NCBI GenBank assembly: GCA_051294375.1
Contig: CM119264.1
Location: forward strand, 21,403,045 to 21,467,044
Direction of reading: 5' to 3'
DNA from: Paraspadella gotoi
Taxonomy: Eukaryota; Chaetognatha
DNA length: 64,000 bases
Shown: one piece after another, positions 47,837-59,836 of the stretch
Layout: each line of letters begins with the position of its first letter
Position numbering within the stretch: the first letter of the stretch is position 1
Made by a program: the position numbers and the translations under genes
Notes under the pieces: model-generated
What the model saw: only the letters and a program-made list of their open reading frames with translations
The model's database searches: none
Told to the model about the DNA's origin: nothing

Positions 47837-49479
47837 TCATCCCTTTATCATCCACAAGGCGGCTCCCACGACACAGTAGCCGATCATCAAACAAATGAAC
47901 GCGAATCCGTAGTCGACAAAAGAGGCGCTGCCGTCGGCGAGGGCGTGCGACGAGACCATCCATCCAACGAGTATGGGGCCGACGGCGCAGGCGAAAACCG
48001 ACGCCGACTCCGAGGCGCCGTTAATGAAGCCTCGAAACGAGTCTCGGCTTCGGGCGTTAAGGATGACGGCGATACATTGCCACGTCGCCGTCGTCCCGAT
48101 TCGTTGGAAGCAAATGACCACGCCCAACGTTGCCGCTTTGGCCTCCGTCGAGACGCCGACCAATCGAGCGAGCGGATGGAGGAGCGTGAAAAGCGCCGAG
48201 ACGAATGCGCTGGAAATGGCGACGCCTCGGTCGCCAAAACGCCGCGACAGCGCCGGAACGATAAAGAGCGCCGCTATTGGGCCCGACAAAGAACCGAGGC
48301 CGATCGTGTGACCTAGAGCGGCAACGGGCAGGCCGAGCCCGCCGTGGGTCGAGTTGAGGCCGCCCCACAGGGTGGCGCCTTCGCGGACGCCCTTACCCAA
48401 GGAGGTCGTCAAGGCGTATACGACGACGAGAAGAGTGACGATGAAGATGGAACGACGACTGGAGGAAGAAGATTCGAGGTGAGGATCTTTTAAAGGTGAG
48501 GTGATAGTCTGCTCGGGAATAGGAGCTGGATTAGGAGAGCAAGTATTGGCAAAGCTTTGATACTGAAGGGAAGAGTCTTCGACATCGTCGTCGGTAGAAG
48601 CGACTTTGCGTTTTCCGACGTCGTCTTCGTCGTCGTCTTTGGCTTTAACTTCGTTTTCATCGACGAAGAAAAAGACAAGGAATCCGATTGAGACCAAAAT
48701 GACGATGCCGGAGAGGAGGCCGATGACGAAGAAGGGGCGTTGGTGGAGGAACGGAACGACGACGCCTGAAGGGTTAAATATGTATGTTTTAGTTTATATT
48801 TTAAATTAAGAAAACTAAGTAAAGGTAAAGGTTGTGACTCGACGACGTTAGTAAATCTCACCTGTCAAGACACCCGCCGTGATTGGAGACACAACGAATG
48901 CCAATTGCCATCCGAACATGAGAACGCCCATGCTGAAGGCCTTGGTCTCCTCGTCGGTAGAGACCTCGGCGACCGCGGCTCGCGCCACGCCGCGGGAGTC
49001 GAACACGCCCGCCAAAAGGCGACAAGCGAACGCGACGCCGAAGGAAGGGGCGGCGCCGAATGCGACGAAGAAACCGGCGCTGATGATCTGTGTCGTCAAA
49101 AGGACCGGACGGCGCCCTACGAAGTCGGAGGCTCGCCCCCAAAAGACGTTTAGCGAGGCGCCCATGAAGTAGGAGGCTGAAAGCTCAGGTAGGTAGCAAA
49201 ATAGTTTTATATTAAACATAATGGGTGAGTTTTGTCAAGAAAAAGCCGAGCACAGGATAAATATTATGACGATAAACGAACCTCCTCTCGACAGGTCTTC
49301 ACAATCCCCAACTCACCGATGAGCAGGCCTCCAATCGTTCCGATGCGTTCTTCTGGATAACCAAAGTCTTTGACCATTTCCGGCGCCGTGGCAAAAACTA
49401 CGGAGTGGCCGTTACACGTGGCAAATAGGGAGAATCCGATCGAAAACAGTTTGAGTTGTTGGCGTCGTGTCAGAGACAT
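47837..49479 (-). CDS. Major facilitator superfamily transporter, DHA1/ZIFL-like, three exons
   Basis: Minus-strand exons 49479-49317, 49176-48862 and 48765-47837 join through two GT-AG introns (140 and 96 nt). Codons are split after base one at both junctions. The sum is 1407 nt, 468 residues. ATG at 49479 starts MSLTRRQQLKLFSIGFSLFA. Residues 68-81, GRASDFVGRRPVLL, are the family's loop 2-3 motif. Six hydrophobic segments precede a roughly 70-residue acidic central loop (DENEVKAKDDDEDDVG), and six follow. The late motif RGFINGASESASVFACAVGP matches the pattern of plant and fungal zinc-induced-facilitator-like proteins. Likely a proton-coupled exporter in plasma or organelle membrane; substrate unknown. 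Length is normal for the family. Confidence 0.9.
48766..48861 (-). other. Intron 2 of the MFS gene
   Basis: Starts GTGAGA, ends CCCTTCAG on the minus strand. Joining restores GVLTG|VVVPF in frame. Confidence 0.85.
49177..49316 (-). other. Intron 1 of the MFS gene
   Basis: Starts GTGAGTTG, ends GAGCTTTCAG on the minus strand. Joining restores GGLLI|ASYFMG in frame. Confidence 0.85.
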
Positions 49480-49574
49480 TTCGATGTTGTCGGAAGGTAG
49501 ACTGTTTCGAGTTTCGACGTCGAGTTTCGAGTTTCGAGTTTCGACGTCGTGAGATGCTGTCTCGCCTTCTCTTG

Positions 49575-49905
49575 AAATTTTTTTAAAATTTTAAATTTTA
49601 AGACCAGATTCAGATAGCTCATAAAAAGTTGTCTACACAAAGTATAATTCTTTTTTAAATATTTTTATGATAAGTAGGTCAAAAATAAGAAAAACCATAA
49701 AAATTGTTATCATCATGACGATTATGATAATAATTTTTTACAGTTTTTCTTTCTTTCAATGATTTTATTGGTTTTTTTAGATTTTTACTGAGAAAACGTA
49801 AGAATTCTTAAAAGTTGTAATTATATTTCTTGTTTAACTTTTTATGCTCTATCAGAATCCATCAAAAAATTTTAAGATTTCAAAAAAAATGTTTTTCTTT
49901 ATATA
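49575..49905. mobile_element. Foldback family C, copy 4 (truncated ends)
   Basis: Inner arms only: CCAGATTCAGATAGCTCATA with AAAAAGTTG on the left, the complement of TCTATCAGAATCCATCAAAA on the right. It lies just upstream of the transporter start, in the promoter region. Confidence 0.55.
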
Positions 49906-50014
49906 GTAATATAATGACTTGATGCTAGTGCGGAGTACAATAAGTATTCCCCGATCTAATCTAATACAATTGAAACATTCTTTGAAATATTATACCACTT
50001 CATTGATAGGGAAG

Positions 50015-50205
50015 CCAGGTACTCTGGGAGTGAATAAACGAGACTGTGAGAGAGTCTTGATTGAAAGCTTGCAGGGACCTGCTATGTCATTATCTTGTAA
50101 GAGTGATGGAGGCCTTAAACCACCAAAGCCTGTCCAAAGTCATTGGCAAGATAGTCTATTTATTAAATGAATGGATAATTTTTATATTCGTTGTACCGAT
50201 TTCAT
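50015..50205 (+). repeat. Dispersed repeat family E, copy 2, with a 51-codon frame
   Basis: Shares the frame LGVNKRDCERVLIESLQG ... SLFIK, stop at 50168-50170, with copy 1. Differences include I/T, L/P, K/H and G/W plus three silent changes. Upstream the frame stays open to about 49919. Confidence 0.6.
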
Positions 50206-50209
50206 AATA

Positions 50210-50479
50210 ATTTTAATTAGGCGAGTACCTCAGATAAAAGCATTTTTGACAAAAGATATTTTAATACTATAATCTATGCTCATGATAGATTATTTTAATG
50301 CTGTATACATTAGCATTTAAATTTCATCGGCTATGGCTACTATAAATAATAAAACCTGAGCAAGGAAGATCGCAAATTAAGCCGATTCAAAGGATTATTC
50401 GAGTTCAAGGTTTAAAAAAAATCTTGTAGAACAATTCTTCGACCTTCGACCTGCTTTTCAGCAGTTTACGCAGAAAACG

Positions 50480-50548
<69 letters not shown>

Positions 50549-51111
50549 TATATATAAAGTAATAATTAATAAAAATACATTTGAATTCAGATTTCAATTT
50601 TGAAGATTTAACAGTTTTCTCTTAACAATGATCGTCATATTTTCCCGCCCACTAATCTCGTCAAAAAGGATTCCCGATATTTTTTTTCTTCCAATTCCCG
50701 AACATTTTGCATTAGCGCTAATGTCTGCCTCGTTTCCACTCAAATCTATTTCCCCGCCCTCGATCCGCGGATAAATTGTTTTTTTTTGATCGGGGTGAGA
50801 AGTCGGACGCAGGCTAAGGGGCTGAGTTGAGTGGGTTGTTGTTTTTATGTCTGGCGATGGGGTGCAGCGGAAAAAATGGAGGCGCTTTTAAACAAAGGAG
50901 TGTTAATGTGGTCGCTTTGTATTTTCATCTCTCTTTCTCTCTCTCTCTTTCTCTCTCTCTATGTTCAAACATAGCCTTAAGTACTCAATCCGTTTAGCTT
51001 CTACATAACTTTTAGTCAGTTTAAAACGTTTCTTTAATATCTTAAAAACTCACATCAGAGTTATCTTCGCTTTTAAGGGTCTAACTTAGTGCCGAAAGAC
51101 ACACTCAGATG

Positions 51112-51144
<33 letters not shown>

Positions 51145-52110
51145 ATTATTCGCCCCACTGCACAATGATCCCCAAAAAATTTAAAACCGGATAAAAGCCA
51201 CTTGAACATACGGGTATAAATACATATTCACTTATTCAGTCTTTCCACAGTAATGGTAAGATAAGATAAAGGTCAGTTTCCAAAAATTATTTTTTCTCAA
51301 GTTATAAGCAAATTTTTATTTCGGGTAAGTCTTTGAGAGGTTTGTTTCTCCCTCATAGGTAGAAGAGAAAAATTATTTGACTTTGTTATATTAACAGCAC
51401 TTTGTCTAGTTTGTTAACAAATAAAAAAAAGATTTTAAAATTATGTTATTACATATGATATAAAAAACATAGTAAAAACTCTTCCAATTTTAACAAATTT
51501 TAATTAACAAGATTGAGTTTTTATTAATACATCTTATCACGCATCAGTTATCAATTAAATCTCATCCACATTTGTCCGCCCTTTTGCGAAATCTAAAAAT
51601 GCTTTTCATCCAAAAAAATAAAAAAAAATTTGATATTCTTTAGAAATTACTATATGATTCTTTTCGTTGATTTATTTTCCGATCTTAATTTGCTTAGCAC
51701 ACTTTTAGAAAGATTAAATTAAACATTTTATATTTAGCAAACATATACCTATTACTTATGATAGAGCTAAATAATTCCTTCCTTATACTTATATTATAAA
51801 TAAAAAAAAAATATTAAGTTGGGTTAATTTATTTTTAAAATAAAAATTATAAATCAAAAGTCGTTCAACTACCATAAATAATTTTTTTAAGAACCAAATT
51901 TTTCGGTTAAGGAATTTTTTCTCCACATTTTTTCAAATCAATCTTAAACATTTTAAACTTTTCCAACAACCTCAGAGGGCTTCTATGATAATCAGCATAC
52001 AAGAAAAAGTGGTTTTTGCCAAAAAAAAGAGGTTTTTCTGGAAATTTAGTCCATTTGGATCACTGTGCACTGGTTTAATTTTCCGAAACAAAGCCGGTCC
52101 ATCCACTTTT
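50210..52110. other. AT-rich noncoding with CT tracts
   Basis: (CT)n at 50482-50548 and shorter CT runs near 50930 and 51115. No exon supported. Confidence 0.5.
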
Positions 52111-52119
52111 TAACTTGGA

Positions 52120-52344
52120 ATGTCACTCCCAAAAAGAGTCAAAACGAACGTAACAGAACGAACATTTTCTTTAAAATTTGTAATCATAAAATACAAGAAA
52201 ATAAAGATAATTAGAGAACGTTATCACCGACGTAATACCAGGGCGAAAAGAAATTGTGTGACGTTGAAACAACAAAAATCACCATATGTTCACTCAAGAG
52301 ACGAATTTTCCTCAGCTGACGTCTCCCAACTCTCCCATCTTTAA
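52120..52344 (+). CDS. ATG-initiated 74-codon ORF, unidentified
   Basis: GGAATGTC context; basic: MSLPKRVKTNVTERTFSLKF, then a Lys/Arg-rich middle and SRDEFSSADVSQLSHL. No repeats. No family; may be a first exon or chance. Confidence 0.25.
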   Translation: MSLPKRVKTNVTERTFSLKFVIIKYKKIKIIRERYHRRNTRAKRNCVTLKQQKSPYVHSRDEFSSADVSQLSHL

Positions 52345-52679
52345 TAACCGACAACGACAACGACTAGGAGGCTTCTGTCAACTGAGACTCGAAAGCCTCT
52401 TGGGTTTTTTTTCCTCATTCCTCTCCCCAACCACCCCTTTTATCTTTCGATCTTTTCTGTTTCTATGAATATTTTTTTAAATTCCCGAATTTCTTTTTTA
52501 GTTTGTCTTCACGCATTTATTTTATTCATAACCTTTCGCTATCTTTTTTTGTCTCTCGGCTTTGCGGCGGTTATTCTTTAAACGTTCGGTATTTTTCCGT
52601 TTATTATCTTCTTTTTTTTCTGACGGCAGTTTTTGTTCGCTTATTCTGTTGCTCTTTTCTATTCGTCTTCTTTCCCCAG

Positions 52680-52745
52680 TGGATGGCGCGACGGGATGAA
52701 CTCTGTGAATCGCTTAAACGATATAGCGATTCACTATTTTCATAA
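52680..52745 (+). CDS. Candidate terminal exon
   Basis: The strong acceptor TTCGTCTTCTTTCCCCAG ends at 52679. One frame gives WMARRDELCESLKRYSDSLF then S and stop; a second gives GWRDGMNSVNRLNDIAIHYF before a stop at 52756-52758. The exon contains the palindrome GTGAATCGCT/AGCGATTCAC. The gene is unidentified. Confidence 0.4.
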   Translation, partial: WMARRDELCESLKRYSDSLFS

Positions 52746-53099
52746 CTTTTTAGAATAATACTTATATAAACAATTTTAAAATTTTAAAATTTAAATTAAA
52801 TAATAAAAACTACAACTACAACTAAAATACAACTTTAAGATTTTTTTAAAAAAAATTAAAACTAAACCTTATTCCAAAAATAATTTGTTACTATATTTCA
52901 GATAAAGATCATAAAGACGCGTCACACCGAGAGCCGAAACCACAGGTCTTTTCCTTTCGTTTAGTCTGCAACTGAAAGCCATCATTTGTCTGCGTTTCTC
53001 TGTCTTCATTGTAAATTTCTCCTTCTTCCCCATCAGCCCCTTTAAAATTTAATTCATTTATCTATTGCTGTTGTTCTCACTCCTTGTGCCTCAATCTCT

Positions 53100-53206
53100 C
53101 CTGGGTCTTTCTTTCTCTTTTCTCTCTCTTTTTTTTTCTTCTCTCTCTCTCCTCCGCTTATTTCCCTCTCCTCATCTCTCTTATCCTCTCCCTCGACGTC
53201 ACATGA

Positions 53207-53258
<52 letters not shown>

Positions 53259-53280
53259 CTCCCACTCTGTCCCCCTCCTC
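53100..53280. repeat. Interrupted (CT)n tract
   Basis: CT-rich stretch immediately 5' of an exon candidate. Confidence 0.9.
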
Positions 53281-53307
53281 TCCCCATCTCTCTCTGCTTG
53301 CGAAAAG

Positions 53308-53435
53308 ATGAATCGACTGTGAGGAAATCAGCGGAAAAGATGCGGAAAAAATTGCACCTGAAGAACCGGAAGGCGCCGAGGGAATCGAAGATAGATGGAG
53401 CGCGAGCTGAAAAAAAATGGCAGCTCACATCAAAA
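53308..53435 (+). CDS. Candidate internal exon, basic
   Basis: The CT tract plus GCTTGCGAAAAG is the acceptor and GTAGTA the donor; 128 nt (2 + 42 codons). Reads ESTVRKSAEKMRKKLHLKN, RKAPRESKIDGARAEKKWQL, TSK. A second frame over the same bases is acidic (EEISGKDAEKIAPEEPEGAE) but has an upstream stop. No family. Confidence 0.3.
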
Positions 53436-53439
53436 GTAG

Positions 53440-55371
53440 TACATATATATATATCTATATATATATATATATAAAATATAAATAAAACGTTATAAAAGGA
53501 TTTTATTTTCCCACTTCTAGATTTTAATTCTCGGCCATCCAGACGCGCGCCAAAACAGATAAAAAACTTACAGTTTTCGTGAAGAGAAAGGAGAGAAGTT
53601 GAAACTTGAAACTGTCCCCTTATAACCCGTTCAAACTGCGCCTTTTTGGACGGCGTAAAACATGCTCATCCATCCCGGTGACGATACACCCCCCCCCAGA
53701 AAAAAAGGAAATAATCCGTTTAATCGCTTCAAAGAATGCCGCTATGGCCCAGGATAAACATATTTGAAGATATTTGAAGCTTTTGAAACGAACATTTTGA
53801 AGACATATCATGGATGAAACGATAAATATAGATTATAAATGATTGCAAAAGAACAAACAAATATTATTATATGAACAATTATACATATGTTTATATATTT
53901 GTAGTAGGTATTTTGACAATCGAGTCTCTGTCTCTGTCATTACCTACTCCGCACCTCATCTAAATCGAACCCCAAGGGCGTACAAAGTTCCCCATCCTAC
54001 CAAGAACTCTTCCCCTCCCCGACTCAACCTTCTTTTTCCAAGCCCCAACTATTCTTCCCTTTCCCCGCCAACCGCCATTGTCCCCACACTCACCCCCCGC
54101 CCCCCCCTCGACCCGTCATACCGCCGTCTCGAGATCGCGTCAGATGCGAATGGCAGAAAAAAAAAAAAGAAACTATGATATAAAAAATAAAGAAAAAAAA
54201 AACCCGCCTTTTGTCACTTTATCATTCAGAGTCTATGCAGATGAGACCGTCAAAAGGGACAGCGATATCATCAGGATCGTCGTCGTCTTCTTCTTCTTTT
54301 TCGTCGTCATCATTCTCAGCAGAATCCTCACCGCCTCCTTTCCGTCCTATCGAGGTCGTCGTTTTCGTCGTCGTCGTCGTCGTCGTCACCCAAACCTTCC
54401 GCCCGGCCTCCCCCCCCCAAAGTCTCCCCTGATCGTCCCGGTCGAATGGCGATAAAATTATATACATTTTGTTAAACGTATTATAACAGTTTTCGCTGGA
54501 GACGCCCTCGGCCCCGATGAAGGATTCGCCCTCCAGAGAAAAACTCTTTTCTTTTCTTTATTTTATATATTTCTTGCTTCTTTTTTTTCTTTTTCATTGC
54601 ATTTCCTTTCAGTCTTTCTTACTTTCCTTTCTTTTTTTTTTCATCCTTTCTATATTGTTTTTTTTCTGCCTTTCTCTTTTTCTTTTACTTTTTTCTTTCA
54701 TCTTTCTTTCTATTTTTTATTTTTTTCTTTCTTTTATCATGATGACACTAACGAGGATATTGGAAGCACTCCATCCTCCTCTTTTCTCCTCTCTTCTTGT
54801 TATGATCGCCTTCTTTCTTCCCCCACCCCTCCCAGCCCATCCGCCACCCTCTAGATTAAAAAAACAGACTGATGGTCGCTATCGTCGGACCAATTTGCCG
54901 GAGCTCTCGATTTTCGTCGTCGTCGTCGTCGTCATCGTCGTCGTTGTATAGGTTGTTGTTTTTGACCCATCAATTTCTTCGACGGGCCATGTCTGGCCAG
55001 TTTGGTCAAATACGGTCTCGAAAGGCCTCGAGTAAGAGATTCCCCCTTTTGTTTTCTAAACAGGTGAAGAAAAGATTATTTCGATGTCTCTTTCATGGAG
55101 TTCGTCTCCGACTTCTCTTTGTGCTTATCATTAATATCTTCCTTTTCTTTCTCTTTTTCAACATCTTTTGTTTAACTTCTTTTCCTTCTCTTTTTCATCT
55201 TGTTCCAACTAAATAGATAACTAACTAAGTTAAATAAATTATAAATAAATAAGTAAACGTTTCTAACCGCGCAACTGAAACACATCGCATCTTATTGATA
55301 ACAATAACAAGAATTTGCTTGAGCCAAATTACAAATCTTTTCTCGCGTTATCGAAAGTCTTCTTTTAACAT

Positions 55372-55411
<40 letters not shown>

Positions 55412-55595
55412 TGTTCCGCATCGTCGAGGCCAACGTCAACGTCCGTTCGTCGTTTCGGACGCCATTGTCTTAATTGACGTCAATTGTCACTCAGCAAACA
55501 CGGTAATTCACTTCATCTCCTGCGTCGTTATCTTCGTCGTCCTCTTCGTTTGCTTCCTCACCTTCGACGTCGTCGTGAACGTCGTCGGTGATTTG

Positions 55596-55640
<45 letters not shown>

Positions 55641-55770
55641 TCGTCGTCATTTGACGTCATTCTCTGGCCTTTTTTTTCGTTTTCCTTTTCGTCGTTATCG
55701 TCGTCATCACCCTTCCATTGACGCGCGTATTAATGCAGGATCCTCGATCTCCCGTCCCTTCTCCCCCCCC
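53440..55770. other. Low-complexity region rich in (GTC)n and T/C tracts
   Basis: (TA)n at 53440-53475; GTC arrays at about 54275-54390, 54912-54945, 55372-55412 and 55590-55640; T/C-rich 54540-54740. A frame from an ATG at 54989 (MSGQFGQIRSRKASSKRFPL onward, 75 codons) is weakly coding-like, with a GTAAGA site inside. Confidence 0.5.
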
Positions 55771-55873
<103 letters not shown>

Positions 55874-55887
55874 CTCCCCGCGGACAG

Positions 55888-56001
55888 AACGTCTTTCAAA
55901 GCAACAAAGATATGAAGAGATTCTATGGTGAAACGTATAAGCTCGAATGGAGAGCGAAAGAGAGAGAGAAGGGGGGGGATATTATGATGATGGCGAGTTA
56001 G
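55888..56001 (+). CDS. Candidate exon directly after a (CT)n acceptor
   Basis: (CT)n, then GTTCTCCCCGCGGACAG, opens [19 protein letters not shown] then [18 protein letters not shown] and a TAG at 55999-56001. An internal GTGAAA at 55928 could serve as a donor. Early residues are codon-like; the tail is partly low-complexity. Confidence 0.35.
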   Translation, partial: NVFQSNKDMKRFYGETYKLEWRAKEREKGGDIMMMAS

Positions 56002-56425
56002 GGTAATGACATCCGAGGAGGAAGAGGAGGTGGTGAGAGGGAGGATGGGGGAGCGAAAAAAAAGGATGAAAGATGCTCCGGCCGAAAATGACGCGAAAAG
56101 AATAAATTAAAAGCTTCTCTTCGTTTTGCACCGTGCGGTTTAATATTTTGCAGAAAGCGTTTGCATTTATGTAAATAGATTTTAAGCGTTATAACGCTAA
56201 TAAATGCGGCATATAGTACTTATGGTTGACGATTTTTAAAACTTAAAAATAAATCCAAACCACCGGCCCGATTTCCTTGGCGTTAACTTTCTTTTATTCC
56301 AAGACTCGATCGCTCTATTCAACGATTTTTTTTTCCCCGACCACCCTGTATCATCGGACTCTCGGCCGAATTTGATTAATGGAATTCTCAGGTTTTTTTT
56401 TCTTCTTCTCCCATTTGAAATTCCG

Positions 56426-56698
56426 ATGAGCGAGCGGGGAGGTTCGGCTTTGGAGGAGAGACCTCGGGAAGGAAGAGTTGATTATCCGGAAACGAGCCGA
56501 TTTCGATCAAATATCCTTTACATACTAATAAGCGTTTTTCAATTGAGGCTGCGAAGGAAAGAAATGAAGAAAAAAGTTGGGGAAAAGGTGTTTCGAGCTT
56601 CGGACGCAGATTCGATCGACGCGACGAGTTGTACTGGCCGGTTTGGTGAGGCAGTGACTTTTAAGCCACTAAAGAGATACGTCAGGTTTAATTTATAA
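56426..56698 (+). CDS. ATG-initiated 90-codon ORF, unidentified
   Basis: Starts MSERGGSALEERPREGRVDY, has a hydrophobic ILYILISVFQL stretch, then a basic RLRRKEMKKKVGEKVFRA and an ordered-looking SIDATSCTGRFGEAVTFKPL tail. Free of simple repeats, unlike most ORFs here. The frame is open upstream to 56372, with a TTCTCAG acceptor near 56390. No family. Confidence 0.4.
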   Translation: MSERGGSALEERPREGRVDYPETSRFRSNILYILISVFQLRLRRKEMKKKVGEKVFRASDADSIDATSCTGRFGEAVTFKPLKRYVRFNL

Positions 56699-56749
56699 CA
56701 ATAAATCAGTTTTGTTGTGAAGTTTTATTTAAGTTTTATTTAATTCACA

Positions 56750-57110
56750 CGGATGAAGGTCTGAAATCAAACTGTGATTTGTTTATTAAAAATTCGTTTT
56801 GAAAACAAAGAAAACTTTCCTTATCTCAAACAGAAATAGCCAGATCTTTTCTTCCCATTCGTAGGTCGACTATTGTATAAAATTCGCTTAAATTCACCTA
56901 ATGCTTAATCATCTCTTAATAATCTCTTAATCTCATCACTTAATAATATTCACTTAAATTCACTTAATGCTTAATCATCTTAATCATCTCTATCTCAATC
57001 ATCTCTTTATCTCCTCACTTAAATTCACTTAATGATTAATCATCGCTCTACTGTCTTGGGTTATAACGATTACCTTACTCTCAGTATTCTTATCTCCAGC
57101 TCCCGTTTAA
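56750..57110. repeat. TTAATCATCTC / TCACTTAA short tandem-like repeats
   Basis: Words TCACTTAAATTCACTTAATG and TTAATCATCTC recur several times at 56885-57045. Noncoding. Confidence 0.6.
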
Positions 57111-57119
57111 ATCTCCTAT

Positions 57120-57335
57120 TATGGCAACGGGTTACATGTGTGATGCCTTGGGTGTGAGGCATCTCCCGACAGCTGGCGCTCAGGGCTTTGGACCTGTAGT
57201 GACCACCCCATGTCACTGGCGTGTTCATGCCGACACTATCACACTTTCACCAGCGTGACAGTGAGGGGATTGAACTCAGAACGAGTACTTAGCTGTCCAA
57301 GCCGAGCTGGGTTTGACCAAACTATACGGAAGGCG
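57120..57335 (-). mobile_element. tRNA-derived SINE, second type
   Basis: Minus strand: CAGCTCGGCTTGGACAGC (A-box-like) and TGAGTTCAATCCCCTCA (B box in a short stem), then a roughly 140 bp body ending near ACCCGTTGCCATAATAGG. The head is tRNA-like but the 7 bp acceptor stem is not preserved. Body differs from the 36.8 kb SINE. Confidence 0.65.
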
Positions 57336-57738
57336 AATTTAGGATTCGCCACACTATCATTATTTCTCTCACTTCCTTTCTCTGTGCTCCTATCACTCTC
57401 GCTATTTTCAATCTTAATCACTCTGATAACTTTCAATTCACACCCTCACTCATCACTAAAGTCGTTATCTTCCGGTAGTATCTGCGACTATCCTCAACTC
57501 GAGACGAGCTCCTCCCTTCGCTTTCATTCTTTCACTCCTTCATATCGTTATCACTGTGGTCCCTTTTACCTTTTCACGCTCACACTATCACCCCTGAAGT
57601 CGCAAAAAACTCCTCTTTCCTTTCAGATGCCGAAATCTTTTTATCATCGCTTTGTCCTCTATAATTTTTTTCTTTTCTTCCGCAGCTGAGAAGAGGAAAA
57701 GAGAAGAAGATAGAGAGATATAAAAAAGAGAAAAGGGT

Positions 57739-57756
57739 GAAGAGAGAGAGAGAGAG

Positions 57757-57828
<72 letters not shown>
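57739..57828. repeat. (GA)n microsatellite
   Basis: GA run with a few A insertions. Confidence 0.95.
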
Positions 57829-57832
<4 letters not shown>

Positions 57833-58230
57833 TATCTGCCTGTAGAGCACGGACGACGATGACTGTGACTTTGATTTAAATATTTATTTTTGTGTTAAAA
57901 CGATGAACCTTAAAGAAAAGAACATCGCGCAAAGTTAGTTTCAATCGCCCTGTAAACCAGTGAAGGGTGAAATGAAGAGGATATTGTCAAGCATGACGAT
58001 TTTACCATCGTTGAAGATTTACTTCCTTCAACGATCAGCCTTTTTTAAATAGAGTATTCTGATTTATTTTTAAATTATCTCCTTCTAGTAATTATAAAAT
58101 ATAAATTACCAAAGTTTGTTAACATAGTGATGGCAAGACAGAATTCTTTCCTCTATTTCGTAATTGGACTCACGGCTAAAAGATTGTGGACAGTGAGCGC
58201 CGGAGGCGTGGTTGGGTTAGGAAGACTCAC

Positions 58231-58325
58231 GACGATCATGAACTCGAGGGCGTGGAAGCCGGGTGGGCGCGCCTGGGCTTGACTCACATTGGCAGAATGA
58301 CTCGACAAAAAGTCGGCAGGGAGGA

Positions 58326-58381
<56 letters not shown>

Positions 58382-58428
58382 AGATGCCTCAGAGGAAGCT
58401 GTATCGATGATAATGAGCGGCCATTCAT
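58231..58428 (-). CDS. Candidate first exon; (CT)n read through as a Ser-Leu signal-like segment
   Basis: ATG at 58428 opens MNGRSLSSIQLPLRHLV, then Ser-Leu repeats from the (CT)n tract (58329-58379 on the plus strand as GA), then IFLPADFLSSHSANVSQAQA and RPPGFHALEFMIV, ending exactly at a perfect GTGAGT donor (58230). 66 codons, phase 0. Another perfect GTGAGT lies inside, after SHSAN. The N-terminus would act like a hydrophobic leader. No downstream exon found; no family. Confidence 0.4.
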
Positions 58429-58664
58429 TGGGATCGTCGACCGCGGGATTTTCCTTCGCTTTTCTCGCGACTGAATTTCCGATGCTCGCGATTCGTCGCA
58501 GAAATTAGATTCATTACGATCTCTTCATTGATGATATCATTTAGTGAATAAAACTTTTGTTTATTTAACTAGAAATCGATGTCAAGACTGACGGTCTGAA
58601 TGAAGGAATTAAAGGATCTCATGTTTCAACTCAACTCTCAATTCTCCCAAACGATTAATATTTT

Positions 58665-59560
58665 TATCGAGCCATGACCGGCGAAGCCGGTTCAGGCTCG
58701 ATATTGATTCGGGTCAGCTTCTTTGTGACGTCGTCGTCGTCGTCGTCGTCGGCGTCACGCTTTTTTGTATAAAAACTACTACGCTTTTATAGTTTTGGCT
58801 GGACTTACCGTTTTTTTTAAATAAAAATTATTATTAATTACGATGAAGTTTTATAAAAGTGTGCGATCATAGTAAGTTAAAAATTTAGATATGGCTTCTC
58901 ATCTTGAAATAGCTCTGATATTTTCTTATTACATTTGGATTTGTCTTTTTTGTTTGAATTTCCACTTCATTTTGATTTACTGCAATATGCAAATGAGATT
59001 ATAGTACTCATTATAGTATCCAAATTAGTATATAGAAATGCTTTAATCTAATTTACATATTGCAGTATATAATATTGAAGATGAAATTCAAAAAAATGTT
59101 TTTAAATCTATAATAACAATGGGAACTCAAAGGAACTTTTTAATGAGAAGCTATATCTTAATTTTAATACAAATAAAAATAAAATCTTTTACAAGCTGCA
59201 ATTGGAAAAAATTGGAAGAATTTCCAATTGTAAACAATTGTAACATATTTTTGCCTTTCTTTTATTTGTTTAAATTATATATATATATATTTTTTTCTTT
59301 TTCTGCAACGAGTTCATGCTCTGCAGTGACTGTACAGCGGCTTTCCAGCAGCTGTCCAGCTTTGTCTCTCTCTGTTTCTCTCTCTCTCTGTCTTTCTCTC
59401 TCTGTACAATCGTTCGTTTTTTGAAAAATTCTTATTATTTCTTTCCTTTTAAAAACTTATTATCGCCATTTATTTTTTTTTTCAATACAAAATCCCAAAT
59501 TTACATCCGAGATTTTTGTGGATTCATTTTAGAAAAAGGGAAGAATAACTTATAATGCAG
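58665..59560 (+). repeat. Duplicated 0.85 kb element, copy 1, with terminal hairpin
   Basis: Starts with a hairpin (ATCGAGCC...GGCTCGAT with inner ACCGGC/GCCGGT), then a (GTC)n run, TATAAAAACTACTACGCTTT, TAGATATGGCTTCTCATCTT, a (TA)n, GCTCTGCAGTGACTGTACAG, CT-rich sequence and AATACAAAATCCC. Matches 62305-63160 almost throughout, with about 90 bp extra near 58945-59035. Confidence 0.85.
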
Positions 59561-59836
59561 GCAATGTCACATGTACATCAGCTTGATGCTGTACAAATAC
59601 CTGCTATATGTCCGGCAATTGCGCGGATTAATTTAATTGCATATATAATTTTCTAAAAAAAATAATTTTTTTGTTTTTGTTTATTATTGTAACTTTGGAC
59701 CAGTCGGCCCACTATTGGCAAATTATATCTAAAATAGTAGTTGAGAAGAGAGATATAGTCAAATTAAACATTACTTTTTTTGTTATTCTGATAATTTTTA
59801 CAATTTTAAATTTGTAAATTTTTTTTAGTGTATATA

